Below are positions 1 to 11,888 of a stretch of 64,000 nucleotides of DNA, one piece after another (within the stretch, counting starts at the first letter, position 1; each line of letters starts with the position of its first letter). A program made the position numbers and the translations under genes. This DNA is from Toxonevra muliebris (taxonomy: Eukaryota > Arthropoda > Insecta > Diptera > Pallopteridae). The stretch lies in the NCBI GenBank assembly GCA_963691655.1, contig OY829328.1, positions 12,850,704 through 12,914,703 of the forward strand. The letters run 5' to 3'. The notes under the pieces are model-generated. The model had not been told where the DNA came from, ran no database searches, and saw only the letters and a program-made list of their open reading frames with translations.

Positions 1-1727
1 AATTATGTGCAGCGGGACGTACACCGAGAGAAACATATTAAGGTGATAAATTTAAAAAAGAAGGCGCAATGATGAGGGCAAAAAAAAAAAAAATAATGGC
101 GACCTTGCCAAAATGATGCTGGAGTGTGACATACCGTTGAAATGGCTCCACAGCTCAAAATTTAAAAACTGTCCGAGAAATACGTAGAGAATAAAAGAAG
201 TTAGTGAAAACACTACTTTTTGCATATTTTGGCTGTAGAAATTTTGGAAATGATAAACGCATCTGCAACTTTATTTGACGAATCCCTATGACTTTACTTT
301 GATTTACACAAACTCAATTTTCTTTGGTTCAATCCTTTCTGTAAGTATTTTAATGCCTTTTAATATAAACACTAACTTTTTCTTCAATAACTACTACCTA
401 CTTAAAATGCAAATTTCAATATAACAAACATTTCAAATTGAAACTGACATTCAATTTGTTGTTTGGTGTTTTTTATCGCCTTTTTTTTTGTTATTTGCAG
501 TTTTGTTTTGTCTTTTTCTTAGTTTTTCCAAAAAATCCGCTCCCTGGTTATGACTTTTTCTTCCTTGCCAATGAAAAAAACTTCATGCAAATAAATATCT
601 CATACATTACGATCGCTGCTGTTGAATTAAAGGGCCTTTTAAAGAATCATATAAAAATTGAAACCCCCCTTCTGCAATCTCTGGATTTGCTAGTACACAT
701 GCATAAATGTTTTGCAAATTTTTAAAATGAAGCAGCAATAATAAAAAATGTTTACCTACGACTGTACCTTAATATAACAATAACAATGGAATTGAAATAT
801 AATGCTTCAACTTATTTAGTAAATCCATCATTCACGCACACATTCACAGACAATCACACACATATGTATATAATATGGCAGAGGCAAATTACTTTTTGAA
901 CGAGTTATGACCGCGTCTGGCAGCCATGTTAATAGCCTTGTTCACAAACGTACACACACATACATATTTACATTCAAATACATACATATGTACATTGTAC
1001 ACACTCATATGTATAAGTAAACATTTGATTTCAGCTTACGCAGATATAATTTCAGAGTGTTGGTTGGTTGTGTGTAGAAGCAACAATTTAATGTCTATGT
1101 ACGATATGTGTATAGTAGTTAAATACGAGTACAACGAAAATGATTTATAGTCTACAATTGCATTTTGTTTTCGTTTTCGTTGCTGTTGTTTTGTTGTTGT
1201 CATATAAAACGAATTATACGCTATATTATACTGCTAAAGCTTATTCAGGACGTACATTCACTAGCAGATCCATAGGCTACGGAAAAGAAACGCTGCGGTG
1301 TGGTCTTTTTTTTGCCCCTTCAAAAATTATTTTAATTTAGAATCACAACGGTCATAATGGCTGTGATATTTTTAAGGAGAGAGGCTTATCCTCGAACCCC
1401 CTTTGGATTCGAATTTGCACAAAAAGAATTTGAGAAAATTTCCGTGGGAACATATGAATGTAAAAAAATCCAAATTTGCCGAAGAGAAAAGAAGACGTAA
1501 AACTAAATTACACTTTAATAACAAGCATTTTTAATTGCATCTAAAGCATAATTTAGTTGACTTATACTTTATTTTTGACTACCACTATGCATCTTATATG
1601 TATGTATATTATAATTAAAATATTCTAATTTCCATTCATTTTCGAGTATTTTCGGGTTAAAACTGCTTGCTGGGATTACAGTCATATTATGCTTATGTAT
1701 GTACATAAGCATGTATAGTACATACAC
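1..1727. other. AT-rich intergenic sequence
   Basis: No convincing coding sequence is visible. Short open frames here are low-complexity or T-rich and show no family motif. CATACATA and TATGTATG microsatellite tracts lie around 850-1015 and 1595-1725, typical of higher-fly intergenic DNA. Introns of a distant gene cannot be excluded. Confidence 0.6.
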
Positions 1728-1729
1728 TA

Positions 1730-2862
1730 AGGTGGGCCGAAAAGTATTAGTGAAAAAGAGTTCATCTATCGCCATAAATCATTTTTCGATTACGAACACT
1801 CCTTGTGAGCTAGTAATGCTACAAAATTGGGCTTAATCAAGGAATGGAGCCGAATCAATATAACATTCATTCCTGTTTCGGTTTCGGGTTCGTTCCGGTT
1901 AAGATTTTGAAGGAAAGTGATTAAAATAAGTTTAACAATCACGCATAAGATTAATTACCAAATTACTAGTAATCTTCTATGGCCTGCTAACCTTTCTTTA
2001 CAACATTGAAATTAAGAAAATACGTCTGAATCAATAAATACCATATACAAAATTAATAGTCATATTCTAAAATATGTGCTTAACTCCTTACTGCAGAAAT
2101 TTAATGATTATAGATATAGAGTACTACCGATTTTTTTATTTTTGCCGAACCGGTGCTGATGTTCGGTTATCAGAAAAAATTTGGACGATGCCGATACCGA
2201 CGCCGATGTCGATACATTCAGTAAAAATAGATATTTCATTCATTACATTTTTTGTTTCTGTTCGTAGCGCACTGCATAAACTAACTTCAGAGCGCCAACG
2301 ATATCTATAAATCACAAAAATATAAATTAAATAAAAAAATCTCTAAAATTCAAGTGCATATACGAAAATATATTAGTCAAATTTGTTTAGGATTCCATAA
2401 TTTTAGGCCGATACCTAACCGATTTGAATCGGTTCAAGTGTTTGGATCCGTTTTCTTTCTTTTTCAGATGAAAATTATGGTTACGGTTTTGGATTCGAAA
2501 AATGAAACGGTTTTAAACGGTTACGGTTTCGGTCTTATTTCTTGATTTTAATATAGAACCAGAAAATTAAATATGTGATTTTTAGGGGAAAATTCACTTT
2601 AGGTTTTACTACAATTAGTCATTCTCTGAATTTGCCAATGAGAAATTTCTCATTGAAGCCTATCGATTGCCATAAAACCAACAACAAAAAGCTGTCCCTA
2701 CAAATATTGGGTTTTTTCGAAAAACTTAAATTTTTTTAGAACATTCAGCTCACACTCCCTGTGTTCGCAATCGAAAAACGGTTAATGGCGATGGACTCAC
2801 AATGGCGTCCCCAATGTAGTAATGGCGGGGGAAAAAACATGAACATTTTTTTCCGCCCACCT
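1730..2862. mobile_element. TA-flanked MITE, copy 1 (AGGTGG ends), with internal insertion
   Basis: The left end begins AGGTGGGCCGAAAAG directly after a TA. The reverse complement of the right end begins AGGTGGGCGGAAAA next to a TA at 2863-2864. The inverted similarity runs inward for about 80 bases: a CATC-TATCGCCAT segment and TTTTTCGATTRCGAACAC occur in both arms (about 1730-1812 and 2755-2862). The right part also shares TCTATCGATTG, CCAACCACAAAA-like and CCCTACAAA strings with the second copy at 9459-9804. A TA target and long inverted repeats fit a non-autonomous Tc1/mariner-type element; that assignment is inferred. The centre (about 1850-2560) is absent from copy 2 and rich in CGGTT/GGTTCG motifs, so it may be a nested insertion. 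Confidence 0.6.
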
Positions 2863-2864
2863 TA

Positions 2865-4141
2865 ATATATGTACATATGTATGCAAGTACGTATGCATTT
2901 GAAATAAATGTATGTATGAATGTTGTCGTAATGATAAGAATCGGAATGAAGAAGAGCTTAATGTGAATGTAACAAATGGCATATTTTGTAATTTATTTAA
3001 AGTCTATTTTGTAGGCTTATACGGCGTATGGGAATACGGAAGTGAATGTGGCGCAAAAATTTACTTCTTTTGTGGTTATATTTATCAGAGCTTGCCATAC
3101 AACATCATCAAGTGGCATTTGTGTTTGTGACAAGTAATTCTTGACATACATTTGTACACTTTTACTGGCAATAAGCATAACAATTTAGAGTAAATAAATT
3201 AATTTCTTAACCTAAATTTTATTTTTGTATTTTTGAAATAAAAAAGAATATTTCAAAAGCATAGTTAAAGTTTGGCTATTGTGGTATATTTTCTTGGAGA
3301 TTTCTACAATTGTAAAGGATAAAGTCTGAGATATTTTGTCGCCAGGTTTTCATAGATTTCTCTGAATAGTGACGAGCTGTGATGTAGGGTTTTCTGACCT
3401 AGTGGCCAAAGCAAAAGCACACAAATTTCAACATTACTTACTTATATCATTGTTTCCGAAATTTGTTTAATGCAAATAAACATTTTTCCATACATCATAA
3501 AGCGTTTAAGAAAATTTAGAAAGCATAAATAACTAAATTTTTATAAAATATTTTTCAAACACAACTAAGTAACCAGAAAAAATCCTACAGATTCTTTTAA
3601 CATAAGAATATTTTATTACCAGAAATGAAAACATTTTGTTGGTATGAAATTTATTTCCATATTTTAGGCATACCATATTTGGCAACAATGAAAAACTGAA
3701 ATACATATATTAAAATTTAAAATTATATCATAAAGTAGCAGTAAAAGCAAAGTCATTATGCTCATAAAATCTTATTATTATGTCTCTTTCTTCTTCTTTT
3801 ATTTTATTTTTTTTTGAAACTCCTTTCATTTTCAGTTGTTATTTCTTTCGCCTCGTGCCTTTAGATGAAAACACCTTGGCAATTAAACAGTTTTGGTTTG
3901 TGGTATTTTTATATTGTTAAGCACGTATTTACATGCAACGTAGATATGAATGTTTGTCAGTCTGTGTGTGTGTGTGTGTATATGTATAGTACTTGAATAA
4001 CAGTTTAAACTTAAAATTGCAGACAATTAAATTAATTAGGATGTTAAGTTGTCATTAGTTTCATTATATGTAAATGGTGCAATATATAAACGCCATCCAT
4101 TCATATGTACAAGCAAACATACATACATACTCCCACGTACG

Positions 4142-4175
<34 letters not shown>

Positions 4176-4284
4176 CGCATTTATTTGCAGACTGCAAAGT
4201 TAGAAGCATTCAAAATGTTATTCATCTTGTTAAATATACAAACGATTGTTATGGTTGTTTATACAATATACACATACATATATT
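2865..4284. other. AT-rich intergenic sequence with microsatellites
   Basis: No supported gene. A (TG)n run lies near 3964-3979 and a (TA)n run near 4141-4168, both in CATACATA-rich sequence. The remaining open frames are short and compositionally biased. Confidence 0.6.
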
Positions 4285-4394
4285 CACTAGCGGAGGAAGG
4301 AGTATTTATCGTAGGTCATGAATAAAAAACAAGAGTTGAATAGGACGAAAATATAAACCTCTTCCCCCTTCGAAAATATCTGGATCCGCTTATG
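4285..4394. mobile_element. Short MITE with CACTAGCGGA / CATAAGCGGA ends
   Basis: The left end reads CACTAGCGGAGGAAGG. The reverse complement of the right end reads CATAAGCGGATCCAGA, followed inward by a run of Gs (CCCCCTT on the plus strand). The same architecture, CACTAG-type ends with adjacent poly-G/C, occurs at 53254-53384 and in part at 8898-9053. Similar CAGTGGCGGATCCAG ends are common in hAT-type MITEs, which is the likely class. No clear target duplication is visible. Confidence 0.45.
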
Positions 4395-4650
4395 CATATA
4401 TTCATACATAAATATGTAGTTTCTCTGTTTATCGTCGAGTTGAAGCAATTTCGAATGTCGACGGCTGAAATGCTTATTCATTAGTTTTTACATTATAATC
4501 ATAATATGAGAGAAATACTTAAAGCTTATTTTATAATTAAGAATAGAATTCAGTCTTGAGTAAAAATGTGTGTTTTTTTCTTTTCTGCCAAAAATGCTTG
4601 CGTGGAAGAAATCGGGTTCGTTCAGTATGTGAATCAATGTGAATGATCCT

Positions 4651-4663
4651 TTTATTTGAAAAA
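4651..4663. repeat. Left target-site duplication of LINE fragment
   Basis: The 13-base string TTTATTTGAAAAA here is repeated exactly at 5510-5522, on the two sides of the LINE fragment. This marks the insertion boundaries. Confidence 0.85.
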
Positions 4664-5509
4664 TATTGAAGAAGTAGCTGACTGGCTGGAGTGCATTAAA
4701 TTATCACCATGTGATTTTTACATCTTCACGGATAGCCAAGCGGCCATTAAATTACTTAATAGTGTAATTACTACCTCCAAAGTAGTCTCCAAATGCCGAC
4801 AATCTCTAAATGAGATATCTGAGCATTTCAAGATACACCTGTATTAGGTACCAGGTCATAGTGACATACCGTGTAATTGTAAAGCCGATAAGCTAGCAAA
4901 GCTAGGCACAACATTCCCTACTCCTCGTATAGACCCAGGTATGCCTATGGCAACCTGCAAACTGAACATATATATCCAAATGATTAACATAGCTAACAAA
5001 AGGTGGAGAGAAACGTACACGTGCTCTCACACAAAATTAATTTGGCCCTCCTACAACCCAAAAAGGTCAAATTATCTAGCTTCGCTAAATAACACTGGAC
5101 ATTGTTTGATCGGCAGACATGCCTACCATCAAATGACTTCTGCCGAAGCTGCCTAGACGAGGAAGAGGAGGAAACTAATCTCCACTTTATCTGTAATTGT
5201 CCAGCGCTTGCCACATGTAGACTAAAATGTTTAGGTCAACCCTTCTACAGCAATCTTGCTGACCTCGAATCTTCAGACATCAGAGATTTAGATAGGTTTA
5301 TTAAAACCACAAAATGGTTCAACTCTACTTAAGTTATCTAGCTTACTGTGAATCTGCTGGCAGCAGGGATTCTACAGTTTAGAGAACCACAAAGTTCATT
5401 GTAAGCTTAGGGAATTGTGGATAAGCCACGTGGTATTACAACGGGCCTTATTGGCCTAAGTAGGTCCTATTATGATAGGACAACCACTCTAACCTAACCT
5501 AACCTAACC
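4664..5509 (+). mobile_element. 5'-truncated non-LTR retrotransposon (RNase H clade), defective
   Basis: This is the 3' end of a LINE whose ORF2 carries an RNase H domain (I/R1/LOA-like superfamily). Reading forward, the RNase H part shows FTDSQAAIKLL, then VPGHSDIPCN and KADKLAKLGT. It is followed by a WPSYN..R.N..ASLNNTGHCLIG stretch and a C-terminal zinc-knuckle-like CRSCLDEEEEETNLHFICNCPA ending DLDRFIKTTKWF. Two lesions are visible. An in-frame TAG near 4845 stands where the family has W in the LxWVPGH motif. A frameshift near 5105-5125 separates the zinc-knuckle region. The 3' UTR has GGTATTACAACGGGCC and ends in four AACCT units. A perfect 13-bp direct repeat flanks the element, so it was 5'-truncated at insertion rather than later. 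Confidence 0.9.
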
Positions 5510-5522
5510 TTTATTTGAAAAA
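5510..5522. repeat. Right target-site duplication of LINE fragment
   Basis: Second copy of TTTATTTGAAAAA, immediately after the AACCT tail. Confidence 0.85.
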
Positions 5523-6119
5523 GGAAATATTAATTAAATTATGCGCACAAAAAGGAAAAAAAATACTAACAAGTGTTAACAATTTTACCATTTTTACTGT
5601 TACATTACAAATTTTGTAGTTAGTTTGTGCGAAAAATTTTAATTATTTTTTTTTTGTTTTTTTGTAAATTTAATCAACAATTGTGGAAAACTTCCTAAAA
5701 TTTTTGTAATTATAACAATTTTTTCGGTTGTTTGAACTATTTTCTTCTGCAATTTCTTTTAATTATTTTCTCTTTTTGGTAAATTCTACCTACTAAATTT
5801 GTTAATGAATTTGAAATTTACAAAAATTTTGAAAAATAAAAAGTTAACTATATGTTTTTGTTAATGTTACCTACCTTTTTTTGTGTGTTCAAAATTTTTT
5901 TGATTTTATGCGCGCACTACAGCGACTGCATAATTTTGCTTTTTTGTTCGATCATCCTCACGAAGTTAAGTTTCACAATTTAAGCAACTTTATAATTGAA
6001 TCTTAAGATTTATTTTCAAATTAAGTATGGAAATAATTAAATTGAGGTGTAGCTTGCAATCTTTACCGACTCTTTTCAAAATAATCGGAAAAAACAAATT
6101 CCCACGGGGGAAGTTATTC
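5523..6119. other. AT-rich intergenic sequence
   Basis: Very T-rich spacer with several homopolymer runs. No gene or element end is recognised. Confidence 0.6.
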
Positions 6120-6395
6120 CGGAAATCCCAAGCACTGACGACATTGACTTTGCAAAAAGAATGCTCTATAAGTCTATCATCCTTCCCGTCCTAATGTATT
6201 ACGCTAAGATTTGGACGATGACTACCAAGAATCCAAAAATGAAAGGTTTTTGAGAACATTAGAGAGATACTTTGTAAGATCTATGAAGAAATATGCATTG
6301 ATAACACATATCGAAGAAAATATAACCATGAGCTATACACTGAAACCTTATTGAGGCGGTCAAGATCGATCATCGGTTATAGTGGCAGCGAAGTA
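6120..6395 (+). pseudogene. LINE relic, region C-terminal to the reverse transcriptase
   Basis: Too broken for a long open frame, but two adjacent frames read as a familiar LINE segment. The first is AKRMLYKSIILPVLMYYAKIWTMT at about 6149-6222, matching the family pattern YKSIIRPVLxYGxExWTxT. The second is ILCKIYEEICIDNTYRRKYN then HELYT at about 6258-6345, matching FERKILRKIYxxxxxxxxYRRRYNxEL. A frameshift near 6235-6255 separates the two. This part follows the RT palm in many Jockey- and RTE-like ORF2 proteins. No 3' tail or target duplication is visible, so the copy is old. Confidence 0.75.
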
Positions 6396-7810
6396 AGTTA
6401 CTTATTCTTTAAAGAACATTCAGTGTTGTGCATTCTTTCTAACCTTAAGATTATTCTTACTTTATTGCAATCATCAGCATTCATAATCATCATCATAGCC
6501 ATCATCGTCAATATAACGAATCATCTGTAAAAAACTGATGTTTGCTGCATAGCTGAAATGCATTCAAAATATCTAAAAAAAAAACTTTAGAAATGCAATA
6601 CGGTATGGTTTGGCTAATTCAAACTCCCGATAATTTTTAAATACATTAGTTATTAGTTACACACTTTTTTTTCCTAAAAATCATAGCTTGACATGAAAGA
6701 ATAAAAATTCGTGCTATTATTTGATTTTTAACACTTGTGAATTTCATTCGAGGAAAATATTCATAAATAATTTTTATCAAACTGATTTTTAAATATAATA
6801 AATTAAATCGATGATACATTTGATGGACCCTACAAAATTAAAATTTTATGAAAATTTTTTTTTAATCTTAACCTCAAAAAAATGGCCAAAAGTGACAAAA
6901 AATTCACAGAATAATTAAATTAAATTTTTTCAAATAAATATTAATCAATGTGCATTCTATTGCATTTTTTTTATCGTGAGGGACATAATTTCATTAACTC
7001 ATTGACTTCCCATTACTGATGATGTACCCAACCTCAAAAAAATTACCGAAAATAGTAGAGACTCATTTTTTTCAAATGATCATCATTGGGAATTTGAGCC
7101 ATTATCAATGATAAGGAACCCGGATGAGGTTGGCTTATATTCCCTAAATTCGTGAAGTCATAGCATTGAAATAGATCTTTCTAGTCTTGGTGCTCTGAGC
7201 AATAATGCGTTAAAAAATTATTATAATTAAATATACTTTAAGATTGCCTCCTAAAACTGCATGTGTTTTGCTAATAAGATGGAGCTTTTGCAAAAGAATT
7301 TTTCACGTTGAACACGGGTTCAAGCAAGTCTAATTTTACAAGGATCCGATAATTTTTTCTATTTTTATTAATTTTTAAACTTTTCAAACTGATTCAGGAC
7401 GAAACTTTAAATCAAAAAGAGTTACTGACCTAGAAAAACTATGAATGCAGGAGTGCTCAGTATCACCTTCTCTTTTGGAATCCGTAGTCAAACCTCATGT
7501 CGAAAAAAACAAAGCGGATTTGATTGTATAGTGTAACTAAGATTTCAAATTTATTTTTTATATTAGACTTTTTAGAAAAAAAAAACCGATGGAAGTAAAA
7601 AATATCGTTAAATAGATTTTATTTTGACTTTTTTTCCATCCATTGGCAATTAATCTCAAAAATTAGAATAAAGTTTCCACATTTCGGGGGGGGGGGGGGT
7701 CAGAACCCCCAAAACCTCCCCCTAAATACGGCCTTGATGGAGTTCACCTTTATTGTACATTATAAAATTTTGTTTGCATGGTTGCTTTGCGATTTCCGGC
7801 CATCATGAAT
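6396..7810. other. AT-rich intergenic sequence with a G14 run
   Basis: No gene is supported. A homopolymer of 14 G lies at 7686-7699. It is followed by GTCAGAACCCCC and CCTCCCCCTAAATACGGCC, giving a local poly-G/poly-C foldback like that in the CACTAG/poly-G MITEs elsewhere in the window. Element ends could not be fixed. Confidence 0.5.
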
Positions 7811-7811
7811 T

Positions 7812-8355
7812 ATGTATACATAACGTTCGTATCATTTTTCCGACCAAAAACTGTATATTTCTACCAAAAATTTTTAAAAAACTGTAAATCGATTTGAAAA
7901 AAACTGTATATTTCGCGGTATCAATTTTTTTCAATGAAAATTAACCAGGAAGGCAATTTATCCATCATCTAAATCGTCTTCGTTCTCCATTTTCATATCT
8001 CCTTTTGTAGTTGTATTGAATTTGTGCTTTGAAGAAATTTGACGAAGCAATTCCGGCTTTGCTATGAGGTATTTATAGAAATCAATGCATGGATATTTCA
8101 AGTTACATTTGACGATAAGAATCGCCTTCAATGTTTCCACTTCTTTCAAAGGTATACTTGCAACGAGTTGCCCTTGTTCTCTGACATGTTTTGCATTGCG
8201 ATTGATAAATTTGAATTTCGTAGTGTTCAAAAATTTTATATGTTTTCTTAGTATAAACGCGGTATTTTGGTAAAAAAGGCGGTATGCGGTTTTGGAGTTG
8301 AAAAAGCGGCATACTACCGCGAAAAACTGTATAGATACGAGCGTTATGTATACAT
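7812..8355. mobile_element. Inverted-repeat element with coding remnant
   Basis: 22-bp arms at 7812-7833 and 8334-8355 are reverse complements with one mismatch (ATGTATACATAACGTTCGTA against ATGTATACATAACGCTCGTA, then TC). Further homology continues inward: ACTGTATATTTC on the left, and ACTGTATAGATACGAG plus TACCGCGAAAAAC on the right. A minus-strand open frame lies between the arms. I could not identify a clean target duplication, so the superfamily is unassigned. Confidence 0.6.
7958..8250 (-). pseudogene. Open frame inside inverted-repeat element, unrecognised
   Basis: The minus-strand frame stays open for 136 codons up to 8368, but the upstream part runs through the terminal repeat and begins without an ATG. 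Only the downstream part looks protein-like. It runs RKHIKFLNTTKFKFINRN, then EQGQLVASIPLKEVETLKAI, then CNLKYPCIDFYKYLIAKPEL, and ends in an acidic ENEDDLDDG tail before the stop. Its position between terminal repeats suggests the C-terminus of a transposon-encoded protein. I do not recognise the family. The true start and any upstream exons are missing. Confidence 0.35.
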
Positions 8356-8897
8356 GATACACTTGCAAGCACTTTTTATTCGTTTAATTCTGTAGCATTT
8401 GTCTTAAAAACCGCTGGGATATATGCATGTATGTATAAGCGAACAAATTTCCTCGTCACTTTGTCAATGTGACATTGGCATCAGTTTTCACTTCTCTGAC
8501 AAAATATTATTTTTATATTACTTTCTGCTTCTTCTTTTTTAACTTTTTACTGTGTCTGCAACTTCAACTTTTTCGCTTCTTTTTTTAAAACTTTTTTTCC
8601 GCTATGAGTAGTACTGAGTAGTATGAACTTTTTAGTTTGCTCATCGTGCGGTATCACAAATTATTATTTTTTCGCAATTTAAACCTTAAATGTGGTTACA
8701 TAATATATGAATATATGCAGACATCTTTATTTCCTGGCTATCATCTTTCCTTTCATGCAGGATGCTTGACGTTTCTTCTTCTTCGTTTCGTACATTTTGT
8801 AATTTTATTCCATTTTAACTTTCGTTCGCTGAAATGCACACAGTCCAATATAAACACACTTGCATATGCGCATACAAGGGGTGAACAATTATAGGCA

Positions 8898-9053
8898 CCC
8901 CCCCCCCCCCCCCGCCAAAGATTTTCAAACATTTAAAAAAGTAATAATTATATATAGAAATTCTATACCATATATATGGTGTATTTTTAGTATTTATTTT
9001 ATCTAAAGCACACTCCCCTCCTAACAAAAAAATACTTCTTGAATCCGCCACTG
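8898..9053. mobile_element. Partial CACTG/GGCGGATTC-ended MITE with C16 run
   Basis: The right end reads TTGAATCCGCCACTG, whose reverse complement CAGTGGCGGATTCAA matches the common hAT-MITE end. A run of 16 C occupies 8898-8913, and CTCCCCTCC lies near 9013. The left terminus was not found. It belongs with the CACTAG/poly-G elements at 4285-4394 and 53254-53384. Confidence 0.4.
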
Positions 9054-9458
9054 CATAAACACATCCATATACGTACATTAAAGTTCTCCTGTTTATTTTG
9101 AAGTCGGGTTTTATTAAGGTGCCCGTGGGCGTTATGTCCGGGCACCTCTTATTAACATATAATATGTCTATGCATGGATGTACGAACGAGGTGAGGATAA
9201 TCATAAATATAGCATGCATACAGTAAGCGTGCAGCAACAATTTGCTGACAACAATTTGTTATCGTTGTTATTGCCGTTCTCTCTTGTTATACTCGATTTT
9301 TATGAACATATCTATGAGTAAATCATCACGTCCAGTTCAAGGTTCAAATACCAGAAACTTGTACGAGTGAGTAGATTGATTTATTATTTATTTGTAGTGC
9401 AATCATGTTGTTTGATGTCATTCTCCGAAATATAGTTACATTGATAACAAATCATTAA

Positions 9459-9804
9459 GGTGGTCGGAAATGTATGGGCGAAAAAAAATCATATATTTCG
9501 CCCCGCGATTGATACACGGGCTCAATGTGAGTTCAGCATCACAAACCGCGAGAGCTGGAAGTTAGACAATAACGGGTTCGTATAGAGTTCATATATGAGT
9601 TTTGGGGTGACATCCATTCAATATAATTGTCTTTGATTGACAATTTTATATTGTCTTTGATTCAAGTCCTAATGAGATCTATCGATTGGGGTAAACCCAA
9701 CCACAAAAGTTTTCCCTACAAAAGCTGGTTTGTGACGCTGGCCTCACAATAACCCCATGTATTAATCGAGGAGGCAAACAGATGAACTTTTTATCAGTCC
9801 ACTT
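9459..9804. mobile_element. TA-flanked MITE, copy 2 (AGGTGG ends)
   Basis: It starts AGGTGGTCGGAAATG after TA (9457-9458). The reverse complement of the right end is AAGTGGACTGATAAAAAG next to TA (9805-9806). Internal segments TGAGATCTATCGATTG, CCCAACCACAAAAG and TTCCCTACAAA are shared in order with the right half of the copy at 1730-2862. At about 346 bp this is probably closer to the uninterrupted element. It has no coding capacity. Confidence 0.6.
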
Positions 9805-9806
9805 TA

Positions 9807-11888
9807 ATGTACAAACATACATGGAATTCTTAAATTTTATATTTTGTTGTTGCGATGTGTGATTTTATTGTTGAATAATTTTAGTCACGTTCTATGCGCA
9901 CAAAATCTCTGAAGTTTCACTGATTACATACAAATCGATACGTATGCTTCTTTTATATAAGCCACGTTAATACTATGTAAATTTGTAAATATATATGTAG
10001 AGCAAAAGTAATAAAACAAACGTTTGTTTTTAATAAAATTGAAAAGGATTTAGGGAGTTTGAATTAATGCACATGTTAAAACTGCTGCATTAAAGGATTC
10101 ATTCGTTGAATTCAGAACAGGGAGCGAGTTTTTTTTTTTTTACAGATTACTGCTAAGAAATTGAGAATTGATGAGGATTATTAGCTGGAAAATAAATATT
10201 CAGTATTGCTTTTGATTTTTTAAATGATTTTTAAACGTAAGAAGTGAAGAGCGTGCAGGTGGCAATTTCAAGTTTTTGAATGAAAATCTGTTGTTCTTAA
10301 GGCTTCGCATCACGTGTAATATGAGCGTGTCTTGGTATTTACAGGAAAGTTATTAGAATAAAAAGTGTGTACTGAATCTTGTCATAGTTAATTATGTGAG
10401 GAGTAATTGACAAAAAAACAAAGTTACCGCTAGTATTCATTCATCAAAAAAGGTGCCAAAATCAATGTCAAATGCTATTTGACCGAGGCCCTGAGAATTT
10501 GAGAATTTTGTTCTAAAAAACCCACCTAAAACTTGCTAGTGGTTCTTGTAATGTATTAGGGTCTTAAGCCACACATGTGTGTATGACGGCTTTAAGCTGT
10601 CCTTTGATAAATTTGACACTCCGTGTATGAATAAAGAGGAAGTCATATTTGGTTAAAAGCTAAGAAGGTCGTACGCATTTTAATTTTTTTCTCTCGGATA
10701 TGACATGCACTACAGTTCTTATAATGGGACAATTAGTAAGTTATCTGTACATATAAAAATTATAACAAAAATATTTTTATTTAATTTTTTATTCCCAAAA
10801 AAATGTATCTAAGCTATTAAGCTAATAAATAAAATGTTGTAACCTCACAGAGACATTCAAATAAAAGAATTCTTAACATATTTTTAAACGTCCTTTTACA
10901 ATGAGCTGACCAAATACTTCACGAACGCATGAATTTTGTCCCAGCCTGAACTCGAACGTTCGGTCGGACTCTATGAGTATTTATAACGCATTCATCTAAA
11001 AATTGCATCAAAATTATAAAATTCAAGCTTGAATATCTCAGCTTCAAAGCTATGTGGTCCCATTAAAGTTAGGAGTTGGGGAAAAGTTAAAAAGAAATAT
11101 AGAAATTGTGGTGCAGGGAAAGACTCCGTAGTTTTATGGTATTTATAAGTATTAACGTTAACGTATCGAAAGTTAAACTTAAACGTCTTATTTCGTACTT
11201 TTTCGTTTTTATTGTTTTTATAATTTTATTTCAGAACATCATTCAATGTAGAACTGTTAAGCTTTTTCAAGAACCAACGGTAGCATCAAATATTTTACAT
11301 GACTATATGTAAATGTACTTGGCTGGAATTATGAACGAATGGGAGTTATGCAATTGCCTAAGAGAGATTAAAAGATCCTTATAACCATCAAAATGAAATA
11401 AGTTTTTGAAATTGAAACAAAGACTCGAAACAAAAATTCGGAAACATTTTTGAAGAGTAAGATAAAATTAGCCACAAATATATGAAAACATGTTTAAATC
11501 CATTCCAAATACAAATAAAATATTATGTGGGAAAACTTCAAAACATTTTTAAACAAGTTTTGTAGCATTAATTTTAGTTTAATTACTGATGGGTCATTTT
11601 CTTTCAATGATGAAATATTCCAGTTTTTTGATTGCTGATTTTTATTTGCTAATATTGTTATTGGATTAACGTTTGTTTTCTACACGTTTGACACGATAAA
11701 CTCTCAAAAATATAAGCTTCTGTTGCAAAAGTTGTTTGGCTTTTCGCGATATTACGCGATAAATACGACAAACTGAATGTTTTGTTGGGGCTTCCAAACT
11801 TTCTGCCTGTAGTGTATATTGTGTCAAATACTTTTAAAACTTGTTTAGTATATTATTATTATTAAGTATGACAATTATATTATAATTC
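9807..11888. other. AT-rich intergenic sequence
   Basis: No gene supported. A T run lies near 10131-10141. The 68-codon frame at 11106-11312 is hydrophobic and low-complexity and has no support from a duplicate copy. Confidence 0.55.

Noticed and set aside
438..725. 95-codon open frame as a gene
   Set aside because: Phenylalanine-rich translation of T-rich DNA, with no motif or duplicate support.
8815..9240. 141-codon minus-strand frame
   Set aside because: Contains a poly-glycine from the C16 run and crosses a MITE end; it is a chance frame.
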